DNA of 64,000 bases. Source: CAVXTF01 sp963701375. Its GTDB lineage: Bacteria; Actinomycetota; Acidimicrobiia; Acidimicrobiales; CAVXTF01. The translations under genes were made by a program, and so were the position numbers. Within the stretch, counting starts at the first letter, position 1, and each line of letters opens with the position of its first letter. Positions 11,247-19,939 of this stretch are shown one piece after another. The stretch lies in NCBI GenBank assembly GCA_963701375.1, contig CAVOZT010000001.1:372001-436000 (forward strand), in the 5' to 3' direction. The notes under the pieces were generated by a model. The model was not told the origin of the DNA. It ran no database searches and saw nothing but the letters and a program-made list of their open reading frames with translations.

Positions 11247-11521
11247 GTGCTTCGGCGCGGAGCAAGACGGCGACTCTCTATCGACGGGTGATGAGCCGGG
11301 TCCGCATTCAGACGCAGTCCGGGCAGGAGCGAGATCTCGGCCGTGCGTTCGCCGATCTGGCACAAGAGGTCCAAGAGCTGCGGAGCCTCTGCGTAGCAGC
11401 TCATCTGAAACAGTCGGACCAGGACGCACAACGCGAGAACGCCATTCGAGAGATCGGGCGCAGGCTCGACGGGATCGAACGACAGTTCGGTTCGTTGCAG
11501 CAGCGCCTCGACCGGACCTGA
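11243..11521 (+). CDS. Small coiled-coil protein downstream of glycosyltransferase
   Basis: This 92-residue protein starts at GTG 11243, overlapping the glycosyltransferase stop by GTGA, so the two are probably co-translated. It is highly charged. The stretch from about residue 30 to the end (FADLAQEVQELRSLC through IGRRLDGIERQFGSLQQRL) has heptad spacing typical of a coiled coil. There is no signal peptide or membrane segment. I do not recognise a family. A partner or scaffold for the upstream glycosyltransferase is inferred from context only. Confidence 0.65.
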   Translation: MSASARSKTATLYRRVMSRVRIQTQSGQERDLGRAFADLAQEVQELRSLCVAAHLKQSDQDAQRENAIREIGRRLDGIERQFGSLQQRLDRT

Positions 11522-11534
11522 CTACATTGCAGCT

Positions 11535-12653
11535 GTGACCTCGCGCCGGGTGCTCATGGGACCCGGTCCCTCCAACCCCTACCCCGAGGTGATGGCTGCA
11601 TTGGGGAGCCCGCTGCTCGGGCATCTCGATCCCGAGTTCCTGGAGATCCTGGACGAAGTCAACGACCGGCTGAGAACTGTGTTCGGCACAACGAACAGGC
11701 TGACTCTGCCAGTCAGCGGCACCGGGTCGGCCGGGATGGAAGCAGCGTTCGTCAACGTCGTCGACCCAGGTGACGTGGTGGTGGTCGGAGTCAACGGTCT
11801 TTTCGGTGAGCGGATGTGCGACGTCGCTGGTCGGCTTGGAGCGACGGTCATCAGGGTCGAGGCGCCTTGGGGCAAGCCCCTGGACGTCGAAGCGCTCCTC
11901 GGTGCTCACAATTCTCCTTCCGTCATAGCCCTGGTCCACGCCGAGACCTCTACCGGAGTGCGCAACGACGTAGAGCTGCTTGCAGGTTCGACGAAGGACG
12001 CGCTGCTGCTAGTTGACTGCGTGACATCCCTTGGCGGCATGAATGTCGAGGTCGATGAATGGCGCATCGATCTCTGCTACAGCGCGACCCAGAAGTGCCT
12101 CGGTGTCCCACCGGGCCTCGCGCCGCTGACGGCATCGGCGCGAGCGAGGGCACGGTTTGTGCGAAAGCCGGTTTCCTGGTACCTGGACCTTGACCAGATC
12201 TCCCACTACACCGGCCCAGAGGTCCCACACGCGAGCGTCGACCAGAAGCCCAAGCGCGTGTACCACCACACGGCCCCGGTATCGATGGTCGTGGCGCTGC
12301 ACGCCGGGCTCGGTGTCCTGCTCGACGAAGGGCTCGAAGCTTCATGGGCACGCCACGAGATGTGCGGGACTCTTCTTGCTAAGGGCTTAGAGGGCCTCGG
12401 GCTCGACCTTGTGGTCGCGCCGGAGAGTCGTCTTCCTCAACTGACGACCGTTTGGGTGCCAGAGGATCTGCCGTCCGGCAAAGACGAAGCCGGCGTGCGT
12501 TCCGAGCTGCTGCAGAAGTACTCGATCGAGATAGGCTCTGGGGTCGGTCCGCTTGCAGGCAAGGCTTGGCGGATCGGCTGCATGGGGGCCACCGCACGAC
12601 CGGAAAACGTGGAGCTCCTGCTCGGTGCGCTAGCGGAGGTCCTCGCAAGATGA
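11535..12653 (+). CDS. Class V aminotransferase (alanine/serine-glyoxylate type)
   Basis: This is a PLP enzyme of the alanine-glyoxylate / serine-glyoxylate aminotransferase group, 372 residues. It opens with the family hallmark LMGPGPSNPYPEVMAALGSP, has the substrate-loop LPVSGTGSAGMEAAF, the cofactor aspartate in LLLVDCVTSLGG, and the Schiff-base lysine in SATQKCLGVPPG. The C-terminal small domain ends with RIGCMGATARPENVELLLGAL. GTG 11535 is the likely start. It overlaps the following acetyltransferase by ATGA. The exact amino donor cannot be told from sequence. Confidence 0.9.
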   Translation: MTSRRVLMGPGPSNPYPEVMAALGSPLLGHLDPEFLEILDEVNDRLRTVFGTTNRLTLPVSGTGSAGMEAAFVNVVDPGDVVVVGVNGLFGERMCDVAGRLGATVIRVEAPWGKPLDVEALLGAHNSPSVIALVHAETSTGVRNDVELLAGSTKDALLLVDCVTSLGGMNVEVDEWRIDLCYSATQKCLGVPPGLAPLTASARARARFVRKPVSWYLDLDQISHYTGPEVPHASVDQKPKRVYHHTAPVSMVVALHAGLGVLLDEGLEASWARHEMCGTLLAKGLEGLGLDLVVAPESRLPQLTTVWVPEDLPSGKDEAGVRSELLQKYSIEIGSGVGPLAGKAWRIGCMGATARPENVELLLGALAEVLAR

Positions 12654-13270
12654 TCGGCCGGGTAGCTCGGACTTCGACCCTTGAGCTCGTCGGATGGCGG
12701 GTGCGGCTCAAGACCCTCACCGAGGACGATTACGACGGTTGGTACGCGGTTCGTTCGCGTTGCAGAGGCTGGCTCGTCCCGTGGGAGCCGCGACCGGCAG
12801 GTGCACCCTCGATGGCTGAGGACCGCGCAAGCTTTGCGGCGCGATGCGCAGCCCGAGAGCGTGAACGCCAGCTGGGCGGTGGCATTGGCTTCGGGATCTT
12901 CCTCGAGGGTCGGCTCGCGGGCGAGATCACCCTGTCATCGATCCAGCGGGGACCATTCCAGCAGGCCTACATCGGCTATTGGATAGACGAAGATCTCGCG
13001 GGTCACGGTCTCGCGGGCGAAGCAGTCGTCGTCGTGCTCAGGTATGCGTTCGACGAACTCGGTCTCCACAGGGTGGAGATAGCCATCGTCCCCCGAAACT
13101 GGCCGAGCCGGCGCGTCGTCGAGAAGCTCGCTTTGCGCGAGGAGGGTGTCGCCGTCGGGTTCCTCGAGATCGACGGCAGGTGGGAGGACCACGTGCGCTA
13201 CGCGATAACTGCCGAAGAGTGGCAGGATCGCCGCACGGACCTCGTGCGAACCTGGTTGAAGCGCAACTGA
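12650..13270 (+). CDS. GNAT acetyltransferase, RimJ/RimL-like
   Basis: This 206-residue GNAT protein transfers acetyl from acetyl-CoA, perhaps to a protein N-terminus. ATG 12650 overlaps the upstream stop; the same frame is open further upstream, but the extra residues there are an antisense-like shadow of the aminotransferase. The pattern is RimJ-like: VRLKTLTEDDYDGWYAVRSR at the N-terminus, IGYWIDEDLAGHGLAGEAVVV (acetyl-CoA loop, RxxGxG-like GHGLAG), then LGLHRVEIAIVPRNWPSRRV and EDHVRYAITAEEW near the C-terminus. The substrate is unknown. Confidence 0.88.
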   Translation: MIGRVARTSTLELVGWRVRLKTLTEDDYDGWYAVRSRCRGWLVPWEPRPAGAPSMAEDRASFAARCAARERERQLGGGIGFGIFLEGRLAGEITLSSIQRGPFQQAYIGYWIDEDLAGHGLAGEAVVVVLRYAFDELGLHRVEIAIVPRNWPSRRVVEKLALREEGVAVGFLEIDGRWEDHVRYAITAEEWQDRRTDLVRTWLKRN

Positions 13271-13288
13271 GAGAAGAGCGCGTCGGTC

Positions 13289-13624
13289 GTGGCAATCAAT
13301 AGGCATTCGCGCCGAGCGTGGCTCCTTCATGCGACTGTGCTTCTTGTAGTGGTGGCCTGCATGGCGCTCGGATGGTGGCAGCTGGAACGTGCACTATCGG
13401 GCAACACGCTGAGCTGGGTCTACACATTCGAATGGCCCTTCTTCGCCGGTTACGCGGTCTACATGTGGTGGAAGCTGCTTCACGAGCAGGCTGATGGCCG
13501 AGAGGGTGGGCCTGTCGGGAGACAAAGCGCCGTGGACCGCACCGAGGAAGAGGACGAGGAGCTCGCCGAATACAACAGGTACCTTGCTGAACTGCATGCC
13601 AGTGACCGACCCCGGCGAAACTAA
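13289..13624 (+). CDS. Small two-span membrane protein
   Basis: This 111-residue protein starts at GTG 13289. Two probable membrane segments are visible, about residues 11-32 (WLLHATVLLVVVACMALGWW) and 43-62 (VYTFEWPFFAGYAVYMWWKL), followed by a charged cytoplasmic tail rich in Glu (TEEEDEELAEYNRYLAEL). The Trp-rich spacing resembles small conserved actinobacterial membrane proteins found beside DUF3817 genes, but I assign no function. It overlaps the next gene by about 29 bases. Confidence 0.75.
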   Translation: MAINRHSRRAWLLHATVLLVVVACMALGWWQLERALSGNTLSWVYTFEWPFFAGYAVYMWWKLLHEQADGREGGPVGRQSAVDRTEEEDEELAEYNRYLAELHASDRPRRN

Positions 13625-13967
13625 CGAGGATCTCGTCGTCCTCGGGATCCGAGCAGCTCTCAGGCGCTACCGGGTGATGGCGTACGTGGTGGGGATCGGC
13701 CTGATCGTTCTCGTGTTCATAGGAGTGCCCCTGCAATACGGGGCAGGGGTTCCGCAGGTCGCTCAGATCGTCGGCCCAATCCACGGAGCGATGTACATCG
13801 TCTACCTTGCGGCCGCGGTAGACCTCGCCCGGCGTGGCCACCTGGTGACACGCCAACTAGCGATGATCGTTCTCGCAGGTTTCGTGCCGTTCGTCGCGTT
13901 CGTCATCGAGCGCAAGGTGACCAAGCTCGTGGAATCGAACCTCGTCGAAGAGGCTGGACCGAGCTGA
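13596..13967 (+). CDS. DUF3817 family membrane protein
   Basis: This 123-residue protein begins at ATG 13596 (GTG 13602 also possible). It shows three hydrophobic spans, including YVVGIGLIVLVFIGVPLQYG and IVLAGFVPFVAFVIERKVTKL, and the family-like central segment IVGPIHGAMYIVYLAAAVDLA with a conserved His-Gly. It lies within the inner membrane; the role is unknown. It overlaps the preceding small membrane protein in a different frame, suggesting a co-translated pair. Confidence 0.82.
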   Translation: MPVTDPGETNEDLVVLGIRAALRRYRVMAYVVGIGLIVLVFIGVPLQYGAGVPQVAQIVGPIHGAMYIVYLAAAVDLARRGHLVTRQLAMIVLAGFVPFVAFVIERKVTKLVESNLVEEAGPS

Positions 13968-13986
13968 TGAATCCGCTCGTGTTTTC

Positions 13987-15033
13987 TCAGTTGTCGGCGG
14001 GACGTACCGTCGAAGGCGAGCGCCTGAAGAACTGCTCGACCTCGTGCTCGTAGGTATACGAAGCAGGTGCACGGCCAGCGCTTCGTCGGAGACGGACGGC
14101 CCTTATGAAGTTGTTGACCGCACCAGGAGTCGTATAACGGTGCTCGAATCCCGTCGAAGCGATGCGGCTCGTGTCCACCCCGCGACCGAACCGCAACAGG
14201 GACTCGAGCTCTGGTGGGAACTCGATCAGCCGCATTCGGACCAACGGTCCCGCAAGGAGCGTCGTAGCCACCGGGGGCAACGGCAAGAGCCGCGTTCCGC
14301 ACAGGGCGGCAACCTCGCTCCAGGGCAGCTTCCCGGCTCCCGCCACGTTGTAGATGCCCGGGATGCGGAGACGGGTGACGTGCTCGAGTGCGCGGACCAC
14401 GTCGTCTTCTTCCACGAACTGGACCAATGGGTCGAAGCCGGCGATCGAAGGACAGAGCGGTCGCGAGAGGTTGGTGCTTATCGGCGTGACGATGTCGGTC
14501 CCGAGGACGTTCGCGAACCGGAGAAGGCTCACGACTGTTGACGGGTTGTCCTCGGCGAAGTCGCGCACGAGCTCCTCTACCTCGACGAGCGACCGCTCCA
14601 CCCTCGTTCTGGGGGTGCCTGCACGGACCGCGTCTTCGGAGAACCAGGCTGGATCCGTTTGGTTCGCGCCGTAGACGAGAGTGGACGACTTGACGACCAC
14701 TTGTCTCACCGGACTCCCCGCCTGGCCGGCAGCGGCGAGCAGGTTCATCGTTCCGATCACATTTATCTCGTGGAGTGCCCGCCCGGCCGCCTTGGTCGAG
14801 TCGGTCACGAGGAAGGTGTGGACGATCGTGTCGGGTTGGGTTGCTCTTACGATCCGAGACACGATGGAGTAGGTCTGGTCGGCGTGGACGAAATCGGTTC
14901 TTTCCAAAGCGACGGACGGGTCGCGGGTAGCCATTCCGAGGATCATCTCGAATTCCGGGTCGGACTCGAGAGCCTGAGCCATACGGCCCCCCCAGAAGGT
15001 GTCGAGGCCGGTTATGAGAACTCGGCGGCTCAC
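13987..15033 (-). CDS. NAD-dependent epimerase/dehydratase (extended SDR)
   Basis: This 348-residue Rossmann protein starts MSRRVLITGLDTFWGGRMAQAL, with a modified GxxGxxG nucleotide loop (TGLDTFWGG). It has INVIGTMNLLAAA and a catalytic region VVKSSTLVYGAN, where the tyrosine is followed by GAN rather than the strict YxxxK lysine. Catalytic competence is therefore uncertain. The C-terminal half (FVEEDDVVRALEHVT, GIYNVAGAG) is typical of extended SDRs. It starts 5 bases after the upstream acyltransferase gene, so the two are probably one operon. A substrate is not predictable. Confidence 0.85.
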   Translation of the reverse strand: MSRRVLITGLDTFWGGRMAQALESDPEFEMILGMATRDPSVALERTDFVHADQTYSIVSRIVRATQPDTIVHTFLVTDSTKAAGRALHEINVIGTMNLLAAAGQAGSPVRQVVVKSSTLVYGANQTDPAWFSEDAVRAGTPRTRVERSLVEVEELVRDFAEDNPSTVVSLLRFANVLGTDIVTPISTNLSRPLCPSIAGFDPLVQFVEEDDVVRALEHVTRLRIPGIYNVAGAGKLPWSEVAALCGTRLLPLPPVATTLLAGPLVRMRLIEFPPELESLLRFGRGVDTSRIASTGFEHRYTTPGAVNNFIRAVRLRRSAGRAPASYTYEHEVEQFFRRSPSTVRPADN

Positions 15034-15037
15034 GGCC

Positions 15038-15910
15038 TCAGCCGAACCACACGCTGCGGCGGTCGCGCAGCATGTCGTAGATCGTCTCTTGCATGTGTGT
15101 TCTTATGCTCTCGGCTTCGTCCATGATCCGGCTCTTCGAATACCTTTCTTGACCGCTCGGCATGTCGAACCTGACCGGGTCGAGCACACGCAACTTGAAT
15201 TTCGAAGGGAAATACCCGATCACTCCCAGTGGACCCAACAGCAGCATGTTTGCCGTGACCGGCATGTAGGGAATGCCGAGAGCCTTTGCCACAGTCGGCA
15301 ACCGGAACACGATCGGCATCGATTCCTCGGCGCCGATGCAGACAATGGGTATGACCGGCACGCCAGCTCGCATCGCGATCTCGACGAAGCCTCCGCGACC
15401 GAACCTTCGCAACTGATATCTGTCCCGGTATGTCTTGGACGGCCCCTTGGTCCCTTCGGGGAAGACGAGGGCTAGTTGGCCTTGATCGCGAAGAAGCCGG
15501 AGAGCGTTGTCGGGATGGGCGGTTACCCCTCCGGTGCGCGACCACGCGGTGCCGAGCCACGGCACCGTGCGAAAGAAGAAGTCCGCCATCCCGTAGACAG
15601 GCCTTCCCAATTCTTCTTCGATGCCATGCATGATCACCGGCGCGTCGGATGGTATTGCTGCCGCGTGATTGCAGATGAGCAGCGCACCACCCGACTTGGG
15701 GATCTTCTCGAGACCCTCCCACTCAACTCGGAACCAGCGCTCGTACAACGGCGAGTAGAGGCGCCTGACGATTTTGCGGACGCGTTCGGATCGACCCCAT
15801 TCGTCGACATCCTGCAATCGGCGGGGCGCGGGTTTCTCCTGTGCGATCCGGGGCAGCGGCACAAGAGCGGTGCGGTTCTCGCGCTGGGTGGCGGTCCGCA
15901 ATGGCGTCAT
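15038..15910 (-). CDS. Lysophospholipid / glycerol-3-phosphate-type acyltransferase
   Basis: This 290-residue PlsC-like protein probably acylates a lysophospholipid or related acceptor at the membrane. The active-site region reads LLICNHAAAIPSDAPV, with six residues between His and Asp instead of the classical HX4D; this spacing recurs in an actinobacterial subfamily. Block III is LVFPEGTKGPSK and block IV is VIPIVCIGAEES. It is paired with the downstream epimerase gene. The intergenic gap to the NlpC/P60 gene downstream on the + coordinate is about 50 bases. Confidence 0.88.
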   Translation of the reverse strand: MTPLRTATQRENRTALVPLPRIAQEKPAPRRLQDVDEWGRSERVRKIVRRLYSPLYERWFRVEWEGLEKIPKSGGALLICNHAAAIPSDAPVIMHGIEEELGRPVYGMADFFFRTVPWLGTAWSRTGGVTAHPDNALRLLRDQGQLALVFPEGTKGPSKTYRDRYQLRRFGRGGFVEIAMRAGVPVIPIVCIGAEESMPIVFRLPTVAKALGIPYMPVTANMLLLGPLGVIGYFPSKFKLRVLDPVRFDMPSGQERYSKSRIMDEAESIRTHMQETIYDMLRDRRSVWFG

Positions 15911-15962
15911 CGAGCCACCTTACCCGTGGAGGTCTCGGACCAGTCCGGGCCGACGAGGTGGT

Positions 15963-17268
15963 TCAGGGCCTACCTGCGCCCACGAGTCCTTCGAACCAGA
16001 TGGCGTCGTACGAAACGACCGTACCTGTATGGGCCGCCTGGATGATCGTTGCGGCCCCGTAAGGCCCCGAGCCGACGTACATGATCACGTGATCGATCCC
16101 TGCCTTGCCGTCGAAGTCGTAGAAGAGCAGATCGCCTGGTTCGAGCTGCCACAGCGGTACCGGCCTGCTCTCTACAGACTGAAGCGCTGCGGAATGGACC
16201 AGCGAAACGCCGGCGGCTCGCCATGCAAGCATGGTCAGGCCCGAGCAGTTGACCCCCGCGCGGCTCGATCCTCCCCACACGTAGGGGACACCCAGGTACC
16301 TCTCGGCCGCCTTCAGCGCGATCTCACCACGACCGGTGCCACCGATCGGATTAGGAGGCGGGGATCCCCCAGCCTCTCCGGCAGCTGCCGCAGCCTTGTT
16401 GGCGGCAGATGTTGCGGATGCTCCGTCGCCAAGCGACTGCGCGACCTGCGCCGCCTGCTCGGCCTTGAGCGCGTCTTGCTGCTTGATCCGCAGAGACGCT
16501 GCAGCGAGAACTGCCGCCGCGTCCTGTTCGGCCTTCAGAGCCGCGGCCGCCGCAACCTGAGCTGCCAACCTGCCCTTCACCCGGGAAAGCGTCGCCCGGG
16601 ATGCATTCGTCTCGGCCTCGGCTTGAACCTCGGCGCGATGAGCCGCGGCTGCTTCCGACGCGGCCTGCGCCGCGTTCTGAAAGCAGCAGACCCTGCGTGC
16701 TCAGCAGGCTCTTCTCCGCTGCACGCAGTGCTTGGAGGTCACCAGAGATGTTCCCGAGGGCATCGCTGATGTAAGCGTTCTGCAGAGACGACGTGTCGGT
16801 CGTGCCCGAGAACATCGATCCGAGCTGCACCGCGGGCCCGTCGTACATGTAAGCGTCGAGCGCGGCGGAGTGGAGCTGCGAACGGGTGGCGGTCACATTC
16901 CTCTCAGCGGCGGCGAGGCGGGTCGTGGTCACCGACAAGACAGCGTCGACCTTTTGCAGCCGGTAGGTGGCCTGGTCGTACTGCTCGCTCAGATCCGTGA
17001 TGCAGAGCTGCTCCGCGGCGATCTTGGCTTCGATCGAAACGACCTCGGCGCGGGTCGACCTAATGGAACCCCTACCGGGGATCCCGGAGTTGTTGCCGGA
17101 CGCACCGCCACAGGCCTGCGAGTCGCCGGAAGACGACGACCCGTGACCCTTGCCTTGGGCGCTGCTCGGTGTAGTCGCCAGAAGCCCGACAGCCAATAAG
17201 ACGCTTGTGACCAGCGCCAGACGCGCTCCGGCCCTTCGAGACCGCCGAGGTCGTTTCGGCTCAGTCAT
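15963..17268 (-). CDS. Secreted NlpC/P60 peptidoglycan endopeptidase with coiled coil (frameshifted)
   Basis: The true start is ATG at 17266-17268 (MTEPKRPRRSRRAG), giving about 434 residues after one extra base is allowed near 16680. Residues about 20-45 form a signal peptide (ALVTSVLLAVGLLATTPSSAQ). A long coiled-coil/Ala-rich section follows, then a C-terminal NlpC/P60 domain with the catalytic cysteine in GVNCSGLTMLAW, the histidine in GIDHVIMYVG, and GDLLFYDFDG. It likely cleaves stem peptides during cell separation, as RipA-like proteins do. It is a paralogue of the gene at 37209-38376. Confidence 0.9.
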
Positions 17269-17672
17269 TGAGTTGGCACGTGTCTCAAGATCACTCCAGC
17301 GACAGTCACGATGAGCACTCGGTTCCGCCTGGCAATGAAGCAGTGCGGGCCGAAGCCTTGCCGCACGCGGCAAGCTCTCCGGATGGTCATCGGCTCACCT
17401 CGCGGCTGCTTGACCGGATTCCTGAGTGCCCGCTGCGACTCCTTGGGTGCAGCGCTCCGAGTTCGTCCCGGCCAAAAGACGCCTCGACCTGCAGGTTTGT
17501 CTCGCTGCTCGGATCAGAACCGTTTGACCGGCGCGCACGGAACCTCTACCGTGCCTGGCCGTCGGAAGACGATTTGGGCGCGCATTGCGAGGCTCCAACC
17601 CCGATACCACTCGGCCTCAGGGTCGAGCGAGCTCGAGATAGGCCGGGTAGCGCCCGGTGCGAGGAGGGCCAG
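17269..17672. other. 404-base stretch without a convincing gene
   Basis: This lies between the divergent NlpC/P60 start and the carboxylesterase. The plus frame of the esterase is open through it, but the encoded residues are Arg/Pro/Ser-rich and do not resemble the esterase family, so it is more likely a divergent promoter region. I see no clear hairpin terminator, riboswitch or RNA. Confidence 0.4.
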
Positions 17673-19238
17673 TTGGACGGTTTGACCCGGACCACCGCAG
17701 GCGACGTGCGCGGCGTCGAGGAGGGTGGGCTCTGGGTCTTCCGAGGGGTGCCCTACGCCGCTGACTGTTCCGGGCCCCGCCGTTGGCGCCGGCCTGAGCC
17801 GCTTCCTGCGTGGTCCGGCATCAGAGAGTCGGAGCATTTCGGACCGATCGCCCCCCAGCCGCCGCCCGTGCCCGGCATGAGCATCCGCGGAGATCCGACA
17901 GGCGCGGCCGAGGACTGCCTGAACCTCAACGTCTGGACGCCGGGAGTAGACGATGGCAGGCGCCCGGTCCTTGTGTGGATCCACGGAGGTGGATTTACGT
18001 CTGGCAGCGGGTCGAGCCTGTTGTACCGCGGTCACAGGCTCGCGCAGCTAGGCGATGTCGTGGTCGTGACGATCAACTACCGCCTGGGTGCGCTCGGGTT
18101 CCTTGCCCATCCGAGTCTCGCCGAACCCGAAGGCGGTTGGGGGAACTGGGGGCTTCTGGATCAGATAGCGGCGCTCGACTGGGTGCGCGAGAACATCTCA
18201 GAGTTCGGTGGTGACCCGGACAACGTGACGGTCTTCGGCGAATCGGCGGGTGCAATGAGCATCTCTGCGCTGCTCGCTTCGCCGGCGGCCACTCGACTGT
18301 TCCACAAGGCCATCATTCAGAGCGGCCCACCGACGTGCGGGTCCATGGCGTGGGCGAAGCGCCGCGCCGCGAAGTTCCTGGCGAAGCTTTCGGAGTCGGG
18401 GAGCCCGAGCGCCGGATGGGGCGAGGTACTCGATCGACGTCTGCTGGAGGGTGTTCTGCCGGAGAGACTCGTCACGGCGACACAGAACCTGCAGCCAGAG
18501 GGAGACGGGCTTCCCCTCCCATTTCTCCCTGTCGTCGATGGGGGCGTGATGACCGATTCACCCGCCGACGTGATTCGCAAAGGGGGAGGGCGCCCAATTC
18601 CCTTGATGATCGGGACGAATCGCGACGAATGCACATTCTTCGCGCTCGGAGACCCGCGTGCCGCCGGCATGGACGACGAGGTGTTGATGCGTCGCGTTTC
18701 TGCGATCTCGAGCCGAGATCTCGCTGGTCCTCTCGTCAACGCGTACCGAAAGGCGCGATCCGAGCGCGGAGAGCACATCGGATCGCTCGCCGTCTGGACC
18801 GCCATCACCACCGACCTTGTCTTCCGACTGCCGTCGCTCTCGTTCGCCGAGGCGTGCTCCGACGCAGGCTCGCAGGTCTTCACTTACCTCTTCACGTGGG
18901 GCTCCCCGTTCCTCGGGGGAATTCTCGGCTCGGCACACGCTCTCGAGGTGCCGTTCGTCTTTGGGTCCGTCGCCGAAAGAGCTGTGCAGCCCTACTCGGG
19001 ATCGGGCCCCGCAGCGCTCGAGCTTTCTGGTGCAATGATGCGCGCTTGGGTTGCCTTCGCTTCATCCGGCGATCCGTCATGTGATGAGCTCGGCACATGG
19101 ACCGCGTACGAATCCCGTCGCAGGCCCACGATGATGCTGGGGGAGCACCTAGGGATCGAGCTGGACCCGCGCTCAGGCGAGCGCGAGGCGTGGAGCGGTT
19201 CGGGCGTGGACATGGCAAACCGGCTCTGTCAGACCTGA
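17673..19238 (+). CDS. Type B carboxylesterase
   Basis: This alpha/beta hydrolase of the carboxylesterase/para-nitrobenzyl esterase group is about 521 residues from TTG 17673, the first start that leaves the family N-terminus (GDVRGVEEGGLWVFRGVPYA). The classical motifs are EDCLNLNVWTP, the oxyanion hole VWIHGGGFTSGS, and the catalytic serine in VFGESAGAMS. A glutamate/aspartate and histidine (SAHALEVPFVFG) complete the triad. No signal peptide is seen from this start. Natural substrate unknown. Confidence 0.9.
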   Translation: MDGLTRTTAGDVRGVEEGGLWVFRGVPYAADCSGPRRWRRPEPLPAWSGIRESEHFGPIAPQPPPVPGMSIRGDPTGAAEDCLNLNVWTPGVDDGRRPVLVWIHGGGFTSGSGSSLLYRGHRLAQLGDVVVVTINYRLGALGFLAHPSLAEPEGGWGNWGLLDQIAALDWVRENISEFGGDPDNVTVFGESAGAMSISALLASPAATRLFHKAIIQSGPPTCGSMAWAKRRAAKFLAKLSESGSPSAGWGEVLDRRLLEGVLPERLVTATQNLQPEGDGLPLPFLPVVDGGVMTDSPADVIRKGGGRPIPLMIGTNRDECTFFALGDPRAAGMDDEVLMRRVSAISSRDLAGPLVNAYRKARSERGEHIGSLAVWTAITTDLVFRLPSLSFAEACSDAGSQVFTYLFTWGSPFLGGILGSAHALEVPFVFGSVAERAVQPYSGSGPAALELSGAMMRAWVAFASSGDPSCDELGTWTAYESRRRPTMMLGEHLGIELDPRSGEREAWSGSGVDMANRLCQT

Positions 19239-19269
19239 GGTTCATCCGCCGGCGCAACGGAGTGTGAGC

Positions 19270-19343
19270 GGGGGCGTAGCCCAATCGGCAGAGGCAAGGC
19301 GCTTAAACCGCCTCCAGTGAGGGTTCGATCCCCTCCGCCCCCA
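19270..19343 (+). tRNA. tRNA with UAA anticodon and short variable loop (Leu by anticodon)
   Basis: A complete cloverleaf is visible. The acceptor stem pairs 19270-19276 with 19336-19342, all 7 bp, with discriminator A at 19343 and no encoded CCA. The D stem is 3 bp (19279-19281/19293-19295). The anticodon stem (19297-19301/19309-19313) is fully paired with loop CTTAAAC, giving anticodon TAA. The variable region is only 5 bases (19314-19318), and the T arm GAGGG-TTCGATC-CCCTC is perfect. UAA reads the Leu codon UUA, yet bacterial tRNA-Leu normally has a long variable arm, so the amino acid charged is uncertain. Confidence 0.85.
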
Positions 19344-19411
19344 CGGGTTCACATTGTCATCGGAACACTGATTCGGCTGCTGCGCCTATACCGAGCTGGG
19401 AGGGTGGCGAC

Positions 19412-19939
19412 ATGAGGGATGAGCATCAGCTTCGAGCGGCAATGGACGAAGAGGCTCAACGGATCGAGGTGTGGGCTCGTCTCTGGGATTCCACCTACCG
19501 GCGGCACGCGAGCCGCTGGTCGGCGATTAATCTCGTCTTGATTTTGGCGGCGGCCGTCCTCGCAGCAGCATCCGCCACAACGGGTCTCACCAAATCATTG
19601 GGAGCTCTCGGAGTAGGTTTGCTGGCGTTGGCTGCGGCTGCGAGTTCGGGTGTTGCTACGTCGCTAGGTGCATCCACGAAGGCAACCCAATTCAACACAT
19701 CTGCGGCTTCGAATAGCGGTCTGGCCGATGCTGCGCGAGTCTTTCATGCCACAACGGTCTTCGATTGGCCTATTGCGGATGTGACAAGTGAGTTTCAAAA
19801 GATCTGTGATCGACGGGACACAACGGTCAATAATGCTCCCGTCTGCCACCCACCCTGGAGGAGGAGAGAAACACCGGTCAACGCGTGGCCGAAAGGCGTG
19901 GACCCTCCAAAGCATTCAGAGACCAGTGCTCCCAGATGA
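19412..19939 (+). CDS. SLATT-like two-span membrane protein
   Basis: This 175-residue protein has a charged N-terminal helix (EEAQRIEVWARLWDSTYRRH), two adjacent membrane helices at about residues 38-58 (INLVLILAAAVLAAASATT) and 64-88 (LGALGVGLLALAAAASSGVA), and a soluble C-terminal helix region. This layout matches SLATT-domain proteins, proposed pore-forming effectors in nucleotide-activated conflict systems. No SMODS/CD-NTase or SLOG partner is adjacent here. It lies 68 bases after the tRNA. The family call is by architecture only. Confidence 0.55.
   Translation: MRDEHQLRAAMDEEAQRIEVWARLWDSTYRRHASRWSAINLVLILAAAVLAAASATTGLTKSLGALGVGLLALAAAASSGVATSLGASTKATQFNTSAASNSGLADAARVFHATTVFDWPIADVTSEFQKICDRRDTTVNNAPVCHPPWRRRETPVNAWPKGVDPPKHSETSAPR

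Noticed and set aside
12452..12649. Upstream extension of the acetyltransferase frame
   Set aside because: The stretch overlaps the aminotransferase gene, is Arg-rich without family features, and ATG 12650 fits the operon overlap pattern.
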